DNA of 64,000 nucleotides from Streptomyces sp. Ru62 (GTDB lineage Bacteria > Actinomycetota > Actinomycetes > Streptomycetales > Streptomycetaceae). The translations under genes and the position numbers were made by a program. Where the stretch lies: contig NZ_PQSU01000005.1 of NCBI RefSeq assembly GCF_002920615.1, positions 248,001-312,000 on the forward strand. Reading direction: 5' to 3'. Shown here piece after piece: positions 48,406 through 55,827 of the stretch. Within the stretch, counting starts at the first letter, position 1. Each line of letters opens with the position of its first letter. Under the pieces are notes generated by a model that was not told where the DNA came from, made no database searches, and saw only the letters and a list, made by a program, of their open reading frames with translations.

Positions 48406-49567
48406 GCCCGGCCGCGCGGGCGCGTTCCACCGCCGGGCCGATCGCCTTGGCCACGGCCTCGACGTCCGCCTCCGTGGAGGTGTGGCCGAGGGAGAAGCGC
48501 AGGGTGCCGCGGGCCAGGTCCGGGTCGGTGCCGGTGGCGAGGAGGACATGGCTGGGCTGGGCGACGCCCGCGGTGCAGGCGGAGCCGGTGGAGCACTCGA
48601 TGCCCTGGGCGTCCAGCAGGAGCAGCAGGGAGTCGCCCTCGCAGCCGGGGAACGTGAAGTGGGCGTTGGCCGGGAGCCGGCCCTCGGGCGCCGGATCACC
48701 GCCGAGGATCGCGTCCGGTACGGCGCGGCGCACGGCGTCGATCAGCTGATCGCGCAGGGCGCCGATCTCGCGTGCGAACCACTCGCGCTGTTCGGCGGCG
48801 AGCCGGCCGGCGACGGCGAAGGAGGCGATGGCCGGGACGTCCAGCGTGCCGGAACGCACGTGCCGCTCCTGGCCGCCGCCATGCAGGACGGGTACGGGGC
48901 TGTGCTCGCGGCCGAGGATCAGTGCACCGATGCCGTAAGGGCCGCCGATCTTGTGCCCGGAGACGGTCATGGCGGCCAGGCCCGAGGTCTCGAAGTCGAC
49001 CGGGACCTGACCGAAGGCCTGGACCGCGTCCGCGTGCAGCGGGATGCCGAACTCGGCGGTGACGTCGGCCAGTTCGCGGATCGGCATGACCGTGCCGATC
49101 TCGTTGTTGGCCCACATCACGGTGGCCAGGGCGACATCGGCGGGGTCGCGGGCGATGGCCTCGCGCAGCGCCTCGGGGTGGACGCGGCCGTGGGAGTCGA
49201 CGGGGAGGTACTCGACGGTGGCGCCCTCGTGCTCGCCGAGCCAGTGCACGGCGTCCAGTACGGCGTGGTGCTCGACTGGGCTGGCCAGGATGCGGGTGCG
49301 GGCCGGGTCGGCGCCTCGGCGGGACCAGTACAGGCCCTTGACGGCGAGGTTGTCGGCCTCGGTGCCGCCGGAGGTGAAGACGACCTCGCTGGGGCGGGCG
49401 CCGAGGGCTTCCGCGAGGGTTTCGCGGGATTCCTCGACCGTACGGCGTGCCTGGCGGCCGGATGCGTGGAGGGAGGAGGCGTTGCCCGTGATGCTCAGCT
49501 GGGCGGTGAACGCCTCCGCCGCTTCCGGGAGCATCGGGGTGGTCGCGGCGTGGTCGAGGTAAGCCAT
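48398..49567 (-). CDS. Cysteine desulfurase (IscS/NifS family)
   Basis: This 389-residue PLP enzyme takes sulfur from cysteine for tRNA thiolation, Fe-S clusters and similar uses. It begins [16 protein letters not shown] and has [25 protein letters not shown], the PLP lysine in [12 protein letters not shown], and the active Cys in [19 protein letters not shown]. No scaffold protein (IscU, SufU) is nearby, so its partner may be MnmA, whose gene is about 0.8 kb away, on the far side of the amidase gene. Confidence 0.94.
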   Translation of the reverse strand: MAYLDHAATTPMLPEAAEAFTAQLSITGNASSLHASGRQARRTVEESRETLAEALGARPSEVVFTSGGTEADNLAVKGLYWSRRGADPARTRILASPVEHHAVLDAVHWLGEHEGATVEYLPVDSHGRVHPEALREAIARDPADVALATVMWANNEIGTVMPIRELADVTAEFGIPLHADAVQAFGQVPVDFETSGLAAMTVSGHKIGGPYGIGALILGREHSPVPVLHGGGQERHVRSGTLDVPAIASFAVAGRLAAEQREWFAREIGALRDQLIDAVRRAVPDAILGGDPAPEGRLPANAHFTFPGCEGDSLLLLLDAQGIECSTGSACTAGVAQPSHVLLATGTDPDLARGTLRFSLGHTSTEADVEAVAKAIGPAVERARAAGLT

Positions 49568-49970
49568 GGTGAGGCGATTCTACGGCGCCCCTGCGGTGGG
49601 CCTCGGCAGCGAGTGGGTGCCGGTGCCGTTGACTTCGGCGCCTCGCGTCGGCCGCGCCCGGACTTGGTCGCGGCACACCCGGCGCTGCGGGCGCCTCGCG
49701 TCGGCCACGCCTGGACTCGGTGGCGGCAACACATGGCGCTGCGGGCCGTGCCCACCCGTTCCGCCCTGCGGAACGATTGCCCACGGCGGGTGCGGCGGTG
49801 CGGCCGGCCGGCGCGTGGGCAGGACAGCGGCCGTGCGGGTACGGCGGGGCCGCGGCGCAGTCGGTCCGGCGGGACAGCGGCCGTGCGGGTGTCGCGATGC
49901 GGCGGCGCGGCCGGAGCGGCGCGGTGGCCGTGTGGGTGCGGTCAGGGGCTCGGCCGCGTTGCCGCGGTGG
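49568..49970. repeat. About 400-base repeat-rich spacer without a gene
   Basis: Three repeats fill it. Units at 49638-49690 and 49691-49744 are near-identical tandem copies starting GCGCCTCGCGTCGGCC. At 49748-49787 a CCCACCCG/GTTCCGC-CCT-GCGGAAC/ATTGCCCAC element with a perfect 7-base stem resembles a dispersed repeat I recall in many Streptomyces. GACAGCGGCCGTGCGGGT occurs at 49823-49840 and again at 49873-49890, with a weaker third copy near 49926. Open frames here read as repeats and look spurious. Confidence 0.7.
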
Positions 49971-50255
49971 TCACAGGCTCCAGGACACCGTGCCCGAGAG
50001 TTCCATCGCGATCACCAGGACGGCCAGGTCGGCGAGGCCCAGGGTCAGGCCGAGGTAGGCGCGTCCCCGGCGGGTCGTGCCGCGCCAGAGGGCGACCGCG
50101 GCCAGGACGATGGCGATCGGGCCGAGGAAGAGGTTGAGGACGAGCAGGCCGAGGAGGCCGAGGATGAAGGACGCGACGGCCATGCCGTCGGCGTCGCGGG
50201 GGCGCGGGCGGGTGTCGGTGCGGGTGCGGCCGGTGGCCGGTGCGGTGAGGTGCAT
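49971..50255 (-). CDS. DUF4190-type membrane protein
   Basis: This 94-residue protein has a short Arg/Thr-rich N-terminus. Two membrane helices follow, SFILGLLGLLVLNLFLGPIAIVLAAVALWRG and LGLTLGLADLAVLVIAMEL, a DUF4190-like layout. Function is unknown. AGGAG lies upstream of the ATG. It follows the 55-residue gene on the same strand with a 52-base gap. Confidence 0.8.
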   Translation of the reverse strand: MHLTAPATGRTRTDTRPRPRDADGMAVASFILGLLGLLVLNLFLGPIAIVLAAVALWRGTTRRGRAYLGLTLGLADLAVLVIAMELSGTVSWSL

Positions 50256-50307
50256 GATGCTCAGCTCCTGAAGTCCTTTCCGGGGGCGGCTGGCCAGGAT
50301 TGCGCGG

Positions 50308-50475
50308 TCAGTTGGCCGAGGTGTGGCGGCGGCGCCCGTGGCGCTCGCGGATCGCGAAGACGCCGAGCCAGACCGCGATGACGGCGGCCAGGACGGCGGT
50401 GACGGTCAGCGGTGCGTGAGCGACGGTGCCCAGCACGACGCCGAGCAGCATGAGTGCGGCGACGAGGAACAGCAT
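50308..50475 (-). CDS. Small membrane protein, 55 aa
   Basis: The frame starts MLFLVAALMLLGVVLG, continues with APLTVTAVLAAVIAVWLGVF and ends AIRERHGRRRHTSAN. Two hydrophobic helices and a basic tail suggest a membrane protein. A strong GGAGGGGGG ribosome site lies before the ATG. It is divergent from the TetR gene at 50621 across a spacer with three operator-like elements, so it is a likely target. Confidence 0.75.
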   Translation of the reverse strand: MLFLVAALMLLGVVLGTVAHAPLTVTAVLAAVIAVWLGVFAIRERHGRRRHTSAN

Positions 50476-50528
50476 GGGATCAGATCCCCCCTCCGATATG
50501 CCTCGTGTTCAGCCGGTGTGAAGTTTGG

Positions 50529-50615
50529 GTGAACAGTTGTAGTAACAGTTGTTCACTGACTCCGAGTCTAGCGCTCCCGACGGCTTTTCAATTCCGGAGA
50601 ACAGTTGTTAACTGG
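50529..50615. promoter_or_regulatory. Operators with AACAGTTGTT elements between a TetR gene and a membrane gene
   Basis: A dyad of GTGAACA (50529-50535) and TGTTCAC (50550-50556) encloses AACAGTTGTA and AACAGTTGTT. A third element, GAACAGTTGTTAACTGG, lies at 50599-50615 just before the tetR ATG. Such repeats are typical of TetR self-regulation. Confidence 0.7.
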
Positions 50616-50620
50616 ATGAC

Positions 50621-51247
50621 ATGAGTCACACCCTCGGCATCCGGCAGGCCCAGAAGCAGAAGACCCGGCAGGCGTTCCTCGACGCGGCGCTCGCGCTGCT
50701 GGAGGAGCAGAGCCTGAGCAGCCTGGGCCTGCGCGAGGTCACCCGGGCCGTCGGTGTCGCCCCGACGGCCTTCTACCGGCACTTCCGCTCGACCGCCGAC
50801 CTGGGTGTGGCCCTGGTCGACGAGGCACTGGGCAGCCTGCATCCGATGGTGCGGACGACGGTGTCCACCACGGGCGACAGCGAGGAACGCATCACGCGTG
50901 CCATCGAGTTGATCGCCCGTCACGTAGACGCGTACCCCGCACATGTCCGTTTCATCGCCCGGGAGCGACATGGCGGAGTCCAGCCGGTGCGCGAGGCCAT
51001 CCGGGCCCAACTGCACCGGTTCGCCGAGGAGGTGAAGGCCGAGCTGGCCAAGGACCCGGAGGCGGCGGGCTGGAGCGACGACGACCTGCTGATGCTCGCG
51101 CACCTCTACGTCGACCAGATGCTCATCACCGCCTCCCTGTTCCTGGAGGCGCTGGAGGCCCCGGCGCCCGAGCGGGAGCGGGTGACGCGACTCGCCACCC
51201 GCCAGCTCCGGCTCATCAGCATCGGCCGCGGCCACTGGCTGGATTGA
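50621..51247 (+). CDS. TetR-family regulator, FabR/DesT-like
   Basis: This 208-residue protein begins MSHTLGIRQAQKQKTRQAFLDAALALL, then LGLREVTRAVGVAPTAFYRHF (the helix-turn-helix). The longer body (SHVDAYPAHVRFIARE-type segment and LLMLAHLYVDQMLITASLFLEAL) is like FabR and DesT, which sense acyl-CoA and control fatty-acid desaturation. That match is from memory of the families and not proven. No desaturase gene is adjacent. Confidence 0.8.
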   Translation: MSHTLGIRQAQKQKTRQAFLDAALALLEEQSLSSLGLREVTRAVGVAPTAFYRHFRSTADLGVALVDEALGSLHPMVRTTVSTTGDSEERITRAIELIARHVDAYPAHVRFIARERHGGVQPVREAIRAQLHRFAEEVKAELAKDPEAAGWSDDDLLMLAHLYVDQMLITASLFLEALEAPAPERERVTRLATRQLRLISIGRGHWLD

Positions 51248-51274
51248 GCCGTCCCGGTACGGACGGGCTCCCGC

Positions 51275-52237
51275 TCAGCCCTGCTGGTACAGGGCCGTGA
51301 CGGAGCGGGCCCCGGCCAGCAGTTCCGCGCGGGCCTCGGGCGGGTCCAGGATCTCCACCCGGTCGGAGAACGCAAGGAGTTGGCGTACGGCGCGCAGCAC
51401 CGGGTAGGCCAGCCGTGCGGTGACCCACTCGCTCGTGCCGTCGTCCTCGGGCGGAGCCGTCAGCTGTGCGGCGGCCATGCGCTGGAACATGTCGAGCAGT
51501 TCACGCCGTACCCGCACGGTGACCTCGATCTCGTTCTCCCGCTCCTCCACCTGCCGGCGCAACAGCTCCCAGGCGTCGGCGAGTTCCACCCCGGGCCGGC
51601 GTCGTACGGGCTCGTCCAGCAGCCGGGCCGCGCGCACGCGGTCGGCGCGGAACAGCCGGGGCCGGCCGCGCCGGTCGGCGACCAGGTACCAGACCCCGGC
51701 CTTGGCGACGAGGCCGTAGGGGTCCACGGTGTACGTCCGCGGTTCCCGCTCCCCGCTGTGCCGGTAGCGCAGCCTCAGGCGCCGGTCGGAGAACACGGCG
51801 TCCTGGAGCACGTCCAGGTCGGCCGCCTGCCGCGGGCCGCTCTTCCAGCGGGTGGCGTCGACCAGGACGCGGCGGCTGGTGACCTCGGCGGCGGGCCGGT
51901 GCGGCGCCGGCAGCGCGGCCATCACCTTGCGCAGGGCCGAGCCGAGGGCCGCGTCGAGACCGAGCGCGGCATGGGCGCCCTGCGCGGCCAGGATGAACAG
52001 GGCGCGGGACTCGTCGGCGGTCAGCCCCGTGACGTCGGTGCGGAAGCCGGGGAGGAGTTCGATGCCGCCGTGCCGGCCGCGCTCGGCGTACACGGGGACA
52101 CCGGCGGCGGACAGCGACTCGACGTCCCGGTAGATGGTGCGGACCGACACCTCCAGCCGGTCGGCGAGTTCGGGCGCGGGGACGCGGCCCCGGGTCTGCA
52201 GGAGCAGCAGGATCGAGAGCAGCCGGTCGGACTTCAC
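51275..52237 (-). CDS. HTH-WYL transcriptional regulator (YafY type)
   Basis: This 320-residue protein has an N-terminal helix-turn-helix (LLSILLLLQTRGRVPAPELADRLEVSVRTIYRDVESLSAAGVPVYAERG) and a WYL domain (GLVAKAGVWYLVADRRGRPRLFRADRV). WYL domains bind ligands, often nucleotides. It is divergent from a DinB/TIGR03086 gene across a 100-base spacer with a dyad. GTG 52237 is chosen; the open frame to 52273 adds a basic extension. Confidence 0.87.
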   Translation of the reverse strand: MKSDRLLSILLLLQTRGRVPAPELADRLEVSVRTIYRDVESLSAAGVPVYAERGRHGGIELLPGFRTDVTGLTADESRALFILAAQGAHAALGLDAALGSALRKVMAALPAPHRPAAEVTSRRVLVDATRWKSGPRQAADLDVLQDAVFSDRRLRLRYRHSGEREPRTYTVDPYGLVAKAGVWYLVADRRGRPRLFRADRVRAARLLDEPVRRRPGVELADAWELLRRQVEERENEIEVTVRVRRELLDMFQRMAAAQLTAPPEDDGTSEWVTARLAYPVLRAVRQLLAFSDRVEILDPPEARAELLAGARSVTALYQQG

Positions 52238-52276
52238 CGCGCCAGGATCCCGCCGCCGCGAAGTGCCGCGCAAATG

Positions 52277-52293
52277 CTGACGCCCGTTGTCAG
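52277..52293. promoter_or_regulatory. Dyad in the WYL-regulator/TIGR03086 spacer
   Basis: CTGAC-N7-GTCAG lies 39 bases upstream of the WYL start and 44 bases upstream of the TIGR03086 gene. In my experience WYL/YafY regulators bind TGAC-N-GTCA-like dyads, so this is the probable operator for both genes. Confidence 0.6.
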
Positions 52294-52337
52294 GTTATCC
52301 GGGCATCCTCGCCTCACCGACCGAGGAGAGGCACACC

Positions 52338-52937
52338 ATGACCAGCACCGGCTTCATCGACCCGCGACCCGTGTACGTCCGCGCCACCGAGCAGGCGGCC
52401 GCCCTGATCAAGACCGTGCGCCCCGAAGACCTGAACCGGCCGACGCCCTGCAGCGAGTTCGACGTCCGCGATCTGCTGAGCCACGTCGTCGGCGGCACCC
52501 GGCGGATCGCGGTGGTGGGCGAGGGCGGTGACGGGCTCGCCGTGCACCCGTCCGCGGACGGCGTCGGGGACGACGGCTGGGCCGCGGCCTACGACGAGGT
52601 GCGGGTCCGTGTCCTCAAGGCCTGGGAGAGCGACGAGCGGATGGTGAGCCCGGTGCGGGTGCCCTGGGGCGAGGTCCCCGGCCACGCGGCGCTCTCCGGT
52701 TACGTCATGGAGATCGTCACGCACACCTGGGACCTGGCCGAGGCGATCGGCGCCACGAGTGAACTCGACGCGGAGCTGGCCGGGTTCGCGCTCACGACGG
52801 CTCGCGCGGTGCTGCCGGACACCCGTCCGCGCGGTGCGGAGACGCCCTTCGAGGCCCGCCGCGAGGAGCCGGTGGAAGCCGGCCCCTACGAGCAACTGGC
52901 GGCCTGGCTGGGGCGCGAGCCGCTCAGCCGAGCCTGA
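52338..52937 (+). CDS. TIGR03086 / DinB-superfamily metal-binding protein
   Basis: This 199-residue protein reads MTSTGFIDPRPVYVRATEQAAALIKTVRPEDLNRPTPCSEFDVRDLLSHVVGGTRRI. The PTPCSEFDVRDLLSHVV block and the later YVMEIVTHTWDLAEAIG are typical of the mycothiol-dependent maleylpyruvate isomerase/DinB-like family in actinobacteria. GAGGAGAG precedes the ATG. Its substrate is unknown. Its end overlaps the thioesterase gene end by 14 bases. Confidence 0.85.
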   Translation: MTSTGFIDPRPVYVRATEQAAALIKTVRPEDLNRPTPCSEFDVRDLLSHVVGGTRRIAVVGEGGDGLAVHPSADGVGDDGWAAAYDEVRVRVLKAWESDERMVSPVRVPWGEVPGHAALSGYVMEIVTHTWDLAEAIGATSELDAELAGFALTTARAVLPDTRPRGAETPFEARREEPVEAGPYEQLAAWLGREPLSRA

Positions 52938-53787
52938 CCCGGGCCAGCTGACGGGACTGGGCGACCAGGCGGTCCGCGCTGTCCCACACCTCGGCGTCCT
53001 CCTCCAGGAAGCCGCCGGCCAGGTTGCGGGTGGTGATGGACACCCGCAGCGGGCCGGGGGCCGGGCGGTGGCGGACGTGGACGGTGAGTTCCACGGTCGG
53101 CACCCAGCCCTTGAGGCCCAGTTCGAAGGCGGTGGGCGGGAGGGCGTCCACGGCGAGGAGCAGCGAGAGCGGGTCGGCGTCCCGGCCGTCGGCGAGACCG
53201 AACCAGGCCCGCATCTCGCCCTTGCCGGAGGGCGCGCCGAGCGCCCAGCCGAGGGTGGCGGGGTCGAGCTTGAGCATCAGCCGGTCGGCGATGGCGGAGC
53301 TGCCCTCGACCGGGGCGGGCCCGTCCTCGGACCCGAAGCACTGCTCCAGCGGAGGCATCGCGGGCGGGGTGGCGGTCGTACGGACGTCGTCGGGGAGGGT
53401 GGCGAGGTCGCCGTAGGAGGCGAGGACGCGGATGCGTTCGACCTCGTTGCCCTCGTCGTCGTACTGGAAGAGCGAGGCCTGCCCGGTGGAGAGGGTGCGG
53501 CCGGTGCGGACGGTCTCGGTGCGGACGACCGCCGGGCCGGGGCGGGAGGCGGTCAGGTAGTGCGCGGTGACGGAGAAGGGGTCCGGGTGCGGCAGGGTGT
53601 CCGCGAGGGCCCGGCCGAGCACGGCCAGCAGGTAGCCGCCGTTGACGGCGCTGATGATGGTCCAGCCGGCCGAGAGGTCGATGTCGTAGACGCCGGGCTC
53701 GCGCCGGGTGACCGCGGTGTCGCGGTCGAACTCGCTGTCGCCGATCAGGGCCCGCGATGGGGAGGGGGCGGAAGCTGCTTCTGGCAT
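52924..53787 (-). CDS. Acyl-CoA thioesterase-like protein (hot-dog fold, TesB type)
   Basis: This 287-residue protein has two hot-dog halves. The first carries WTIISAVNGGYLLAVLGRAL, PFSVTAHYLTASRPG and RTLSTGQASLFQYDDEG; the second carries WALGAPSGKGEMRAWFGLADGRDADPLSLLLAVDALPPTAFELGLKGWVPTVELTVHVR. The layout fits TesB-like thioesterases, which release free acids from acyl-CoA. Substrate chain length is unknown. A long dyad lies directly upstream. Confidence 0.82.
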   Translation of the reverse strand: MPEAASAPSPSRALIGDSEFDRDTAVTRREPGVYDIDLSAGWTIISAVNGGYLLAVLGRALADTLPHPDPFSVTAHYLTASRPGPAVVRTETVRTGRTLSTGQASLFQYDDEGNEVERIRVLASYGDLATLPDDVRTTATPPAMPPLEQCFGSEDGPAPVEGSSAIADRLMLKLDPATLGWALGAPSGKGEMRAWFGLADGRDADPLSLLLAVDALPPTAFELGLKGWVPTVELTVHVRHRPAPGPLRVSITTRNLAGGFLEEDAEVWDSADRLVAQSRQLARVRLG

Positions 53788-53798
53788 GGCTGAACGGT

Positions 53799-53835
53799 AC
53801 AGCAGAAAACTACTAAGCGGTAGCTTTCTTGCTGT
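53799..53835. promoter_or_regulatory. Long imperfect dyad before the thioesterase gene
   Basis: The 37-base element starts ACAGCAGAAAACTAC and ends with its near-complement GGTAGCTTTCTTGCTGT. It contains a TAGTTT box on the minus strand close to the ATG at 53787. It looks like an operator overlapping the promoter. Confidence 0.55.
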
Positions 53836-53952
53836 GGTGCGAGGTGATCAACGGATGATCCGCTCCCGCGCCAGGGTGAGGTTCCGGCAATTTCTCGGTA
53901 AGTGTCCGGACCCGTCCACAACCCCCGGCCGCGGATCACCCTCTATGGGGAC

Positions 53953-55212
53953 ATGAGCCTCACCGGGACCCCGTTCCTCTGCACGACCGTCCTGCTGTCG
54001 GTCGTCGCCCTCATACTGCCGCTCGTCCTGTGGTCGCGGATGCGCGGGCCCAAGCCGCTGCGGACCACGGCCCGGGTCCTCATGCTGCTGTTCGCCCAGG
54101 GCACGGCCGTCACCCTGGTCTTCGTACTGGTCAACAACCAGAACAACCTCTACGACAACTGGGCCGACCTGCTCGGCACCGGCGACCACGTCCAGCAGGC
54201 CGCCGACCTCGGCAAGGACGGCACCGGCGGCATCACGGTGACCCGGCTGCCGAAGGTCAGGCAGACCTTCACGGCCGCCGACGGGCCCGGTATGCGCGCG
54301 GCCGGCGGAGTCCGCGTCACCCAGCTCAGGGGCCGGGTCTCCGGAGTGAACGCCGAGGTCTACGTCTGGCTGCCGCCGCAGTACGACGAACCGGCCTACC
54401 GGAACAGGAGGTTCCCGGTGGTGGAGCTGCTGCCGGGCTACCCCGGTTCCGCGAAGGCGTGGTTCGGGGCGCTCAGGGCGCACGAGCAGCTGCTGCCCCT
54501 GATGAGGAGCGGCCGGGTGGCGCCGTTCATCCTGGTCGCCCCGCGCACCAACCTGCTGGCCGGCGTGGACACGGGCTGCGCCAACATCCCGGGGCAGGTC
54601 AACGCCGACACCTGGCTCAGCGTCGACGTCCCGAAGATGGTCATGGACAACTTCCGGGCCCAGCCGGCCCCCCGCGGCTGGGCGGTGGCCGGGTACTCGG
54701 CGGGCGCGCACTGCGCGGTGAAGCTCGCCGTGGCCCACCCCGACCGGTACCGGGCCGCGGTGAGCATGTCCGGCTACAACGACCCGATCGGCGAACGCGA
54801 CTCCCTCGCCGCCCAGACCCCCGCCCTGCGCGCCGCGAACAACCCCTATCTGCTGCTCAGGCAGGCGGCCGTGCCGCCCCGGATCGCGCTGTACCTCTCC
54901 GGCGAGTCCGGCGACGGCTACCAGGCGGGCATGGCCCTGGAGGCCGTCGCCAAGGCGCCGACCACCGTACGGGTGGTGTTCCTGCCGCGCAGCGCGGGCG
55001 GTCACACGATGGCGCTGTGGCGCCCGCAGGTCGACACCGTCTTCCGCTGGCTGACCCTCCAGATGGGCCAGAGCCACGCCAAGGGGCGGGACACCTCCGT
55101 CGCCGGGGCCGCTCCCGGGACTACTCCTCGGTCACCGTCGACCGGCGGTTCCACGCGCGCGGCGCTCGCCAGTGGAACCGCATCGCGAGCAGGCGCAGCA
55201 CGAAGGCCGTGA
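53953..55212 (+). CDS. Membrane-anchored esterase (antigen 85-like alpha/beta hydrolase)
   Basis: This 419-residue protein has two N-terminal hydrophobic helices (FLCTTVLLSVVALILPLVLW and RVLMLLFAQGTAVTLVFVLV) and then an esterase domain: VVELLPGYPGSAKAWFGAL, the serine in WAVAGYSAGAHCAVKLAVAHPDRY, and a His in SAGGHTMALW. The layout suits a membrane-bound or exported esterase. Its final stretch (SRAGAARRP) is Arg/Ala/Ser-rich. The 3' end overlaps the convergent TRIC gene by 92 bases. Confidence 0.83.
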   Translation: MSLTGTPFLCTTVLLSVVALILPLVLWSRMRGPKPLRTTARVLMLLFAQGTAVTLVFVLVNNQNNLYDNWADLLGTGDHVQQAADLGKDGTGGITVTRLPKVRQTFTAADGPGMRAAGGVRVTQLRGRVSGVNAEVYVWLPPQYDEPAYRNRRFPVVELLPGYPGSAKAWFGALRAHEQLLPLMRSGRVAPFILVAPRTNLLAGVDTGCANIPGQVNADTWLSVDVPKMVMDNFRAQPAPRGWAVAGYSAGAHCAVKLAVAHPDRYRAAVSMSGYNDPIGERDSLAAQTPALRAANNPYLLLRQAAVPPRIALYLSGESGDGYQAGMALEAVAKAPTTVRVVFLPRSAGGHTMALWRPQVDTVFRWLTLQMGQSHAKGRDTSVAGAAPGTTPRSPSTGGSTRAALASGTASRAGAARRP

Positions 55213-55780
55213 TCACCGCGAGCCCGCTGGTGAACGGGGTCAGCACGTCGTAGCGGATGCACAGGACGACCATCGTGGCGCCGACCATCGCCGGGACCGC
55301 GTACAGGTCGCGGTCCCAGCGCAGCAGCGAGGGCACCTCGTTGGCCAGCACGTCCCGCAGGACGCCGCCGCCCACGGCGGTGGCGAGGCCCAGCGTCGCC
55401 GACGCGGTCAGGCCGAGGCCGTAGCTGTACGCCTTGGTCGTACCGCTGACACAGAACAGGCCGAGGCCGGCCGCGTCGAAGACGAGCACCGCCGCCTGGA
55501 TGCGCTCCACGTGCGGATGCAGGAAGAAGACGACGAGCGTGGCGAGCAGCGGGGTGACGAAGTACCCCAGGTCCGTGAAGGCGGCCGGGGGTACGGCCCC
55601 GATCACCAGGTCGCGGAACAGCCCGCCGCCCAGCGCGGTGACCTCGGCGAGGACGGCGATGCCGAACACGTCGAAGTTCTTCCGTACGGCCAGCAGGGCG
55701 CCGGAGATCGCGAACACGAAGATGCCGATCACATCGAGCGTGTGCTGGACGGAGGGACTGAAGAGTTGCTGGAGCTGCAC
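55121..55780 (-). CDS. TRIC-family cation channel (UPF0126)
   Basis: This 219-residue membrane protein has about seven helices in two homologous halves with the family motif twice: GGGLFRDLVIG and GGGVLRDVLANEVP. TRIC channels conduct monovalent cations (K+). The helices start with VQHTLDVIGIFVFAISGALLAVRKNFD. Its gene end overlaps the convergent esterase gene by 92 bases, so the C-terminal residues of the two are encoded by the same DNA. Confidence 0.9.
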   Translation of the reverse strand: MQLQQLFSPSVQHTLDVIGIFVFAISGALLAVRKNFDVFGIAVLAEVTALGGGLFRDLVIGAVPPAAFTDLGYFVTPLLATLVVFFLHPHVERIQAAVLVFDAAGLGLFCVSGTTKAYSYGLGLTASATLGLATAVGGGVLRDVLANEVPSLLRWDRDLYAVPAMVGATMVVLCIRYDVLTPFTSGLAVITAFVLRLLAMRFHWRAPRAWNRRSTVTEE

Positions 55781-55827
55781 CCTGACATTCTCACCTGTCG
55801 GAGTGCGTGAACCTTACAAAGCCAGGC

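Noticed and set aside
49566..50381. Plus-strand frame through the repeat-rich spacer
   Set aside because: Its residues come from the repeat element and it runs opposite two small genes; there is no family match or ribosome site.
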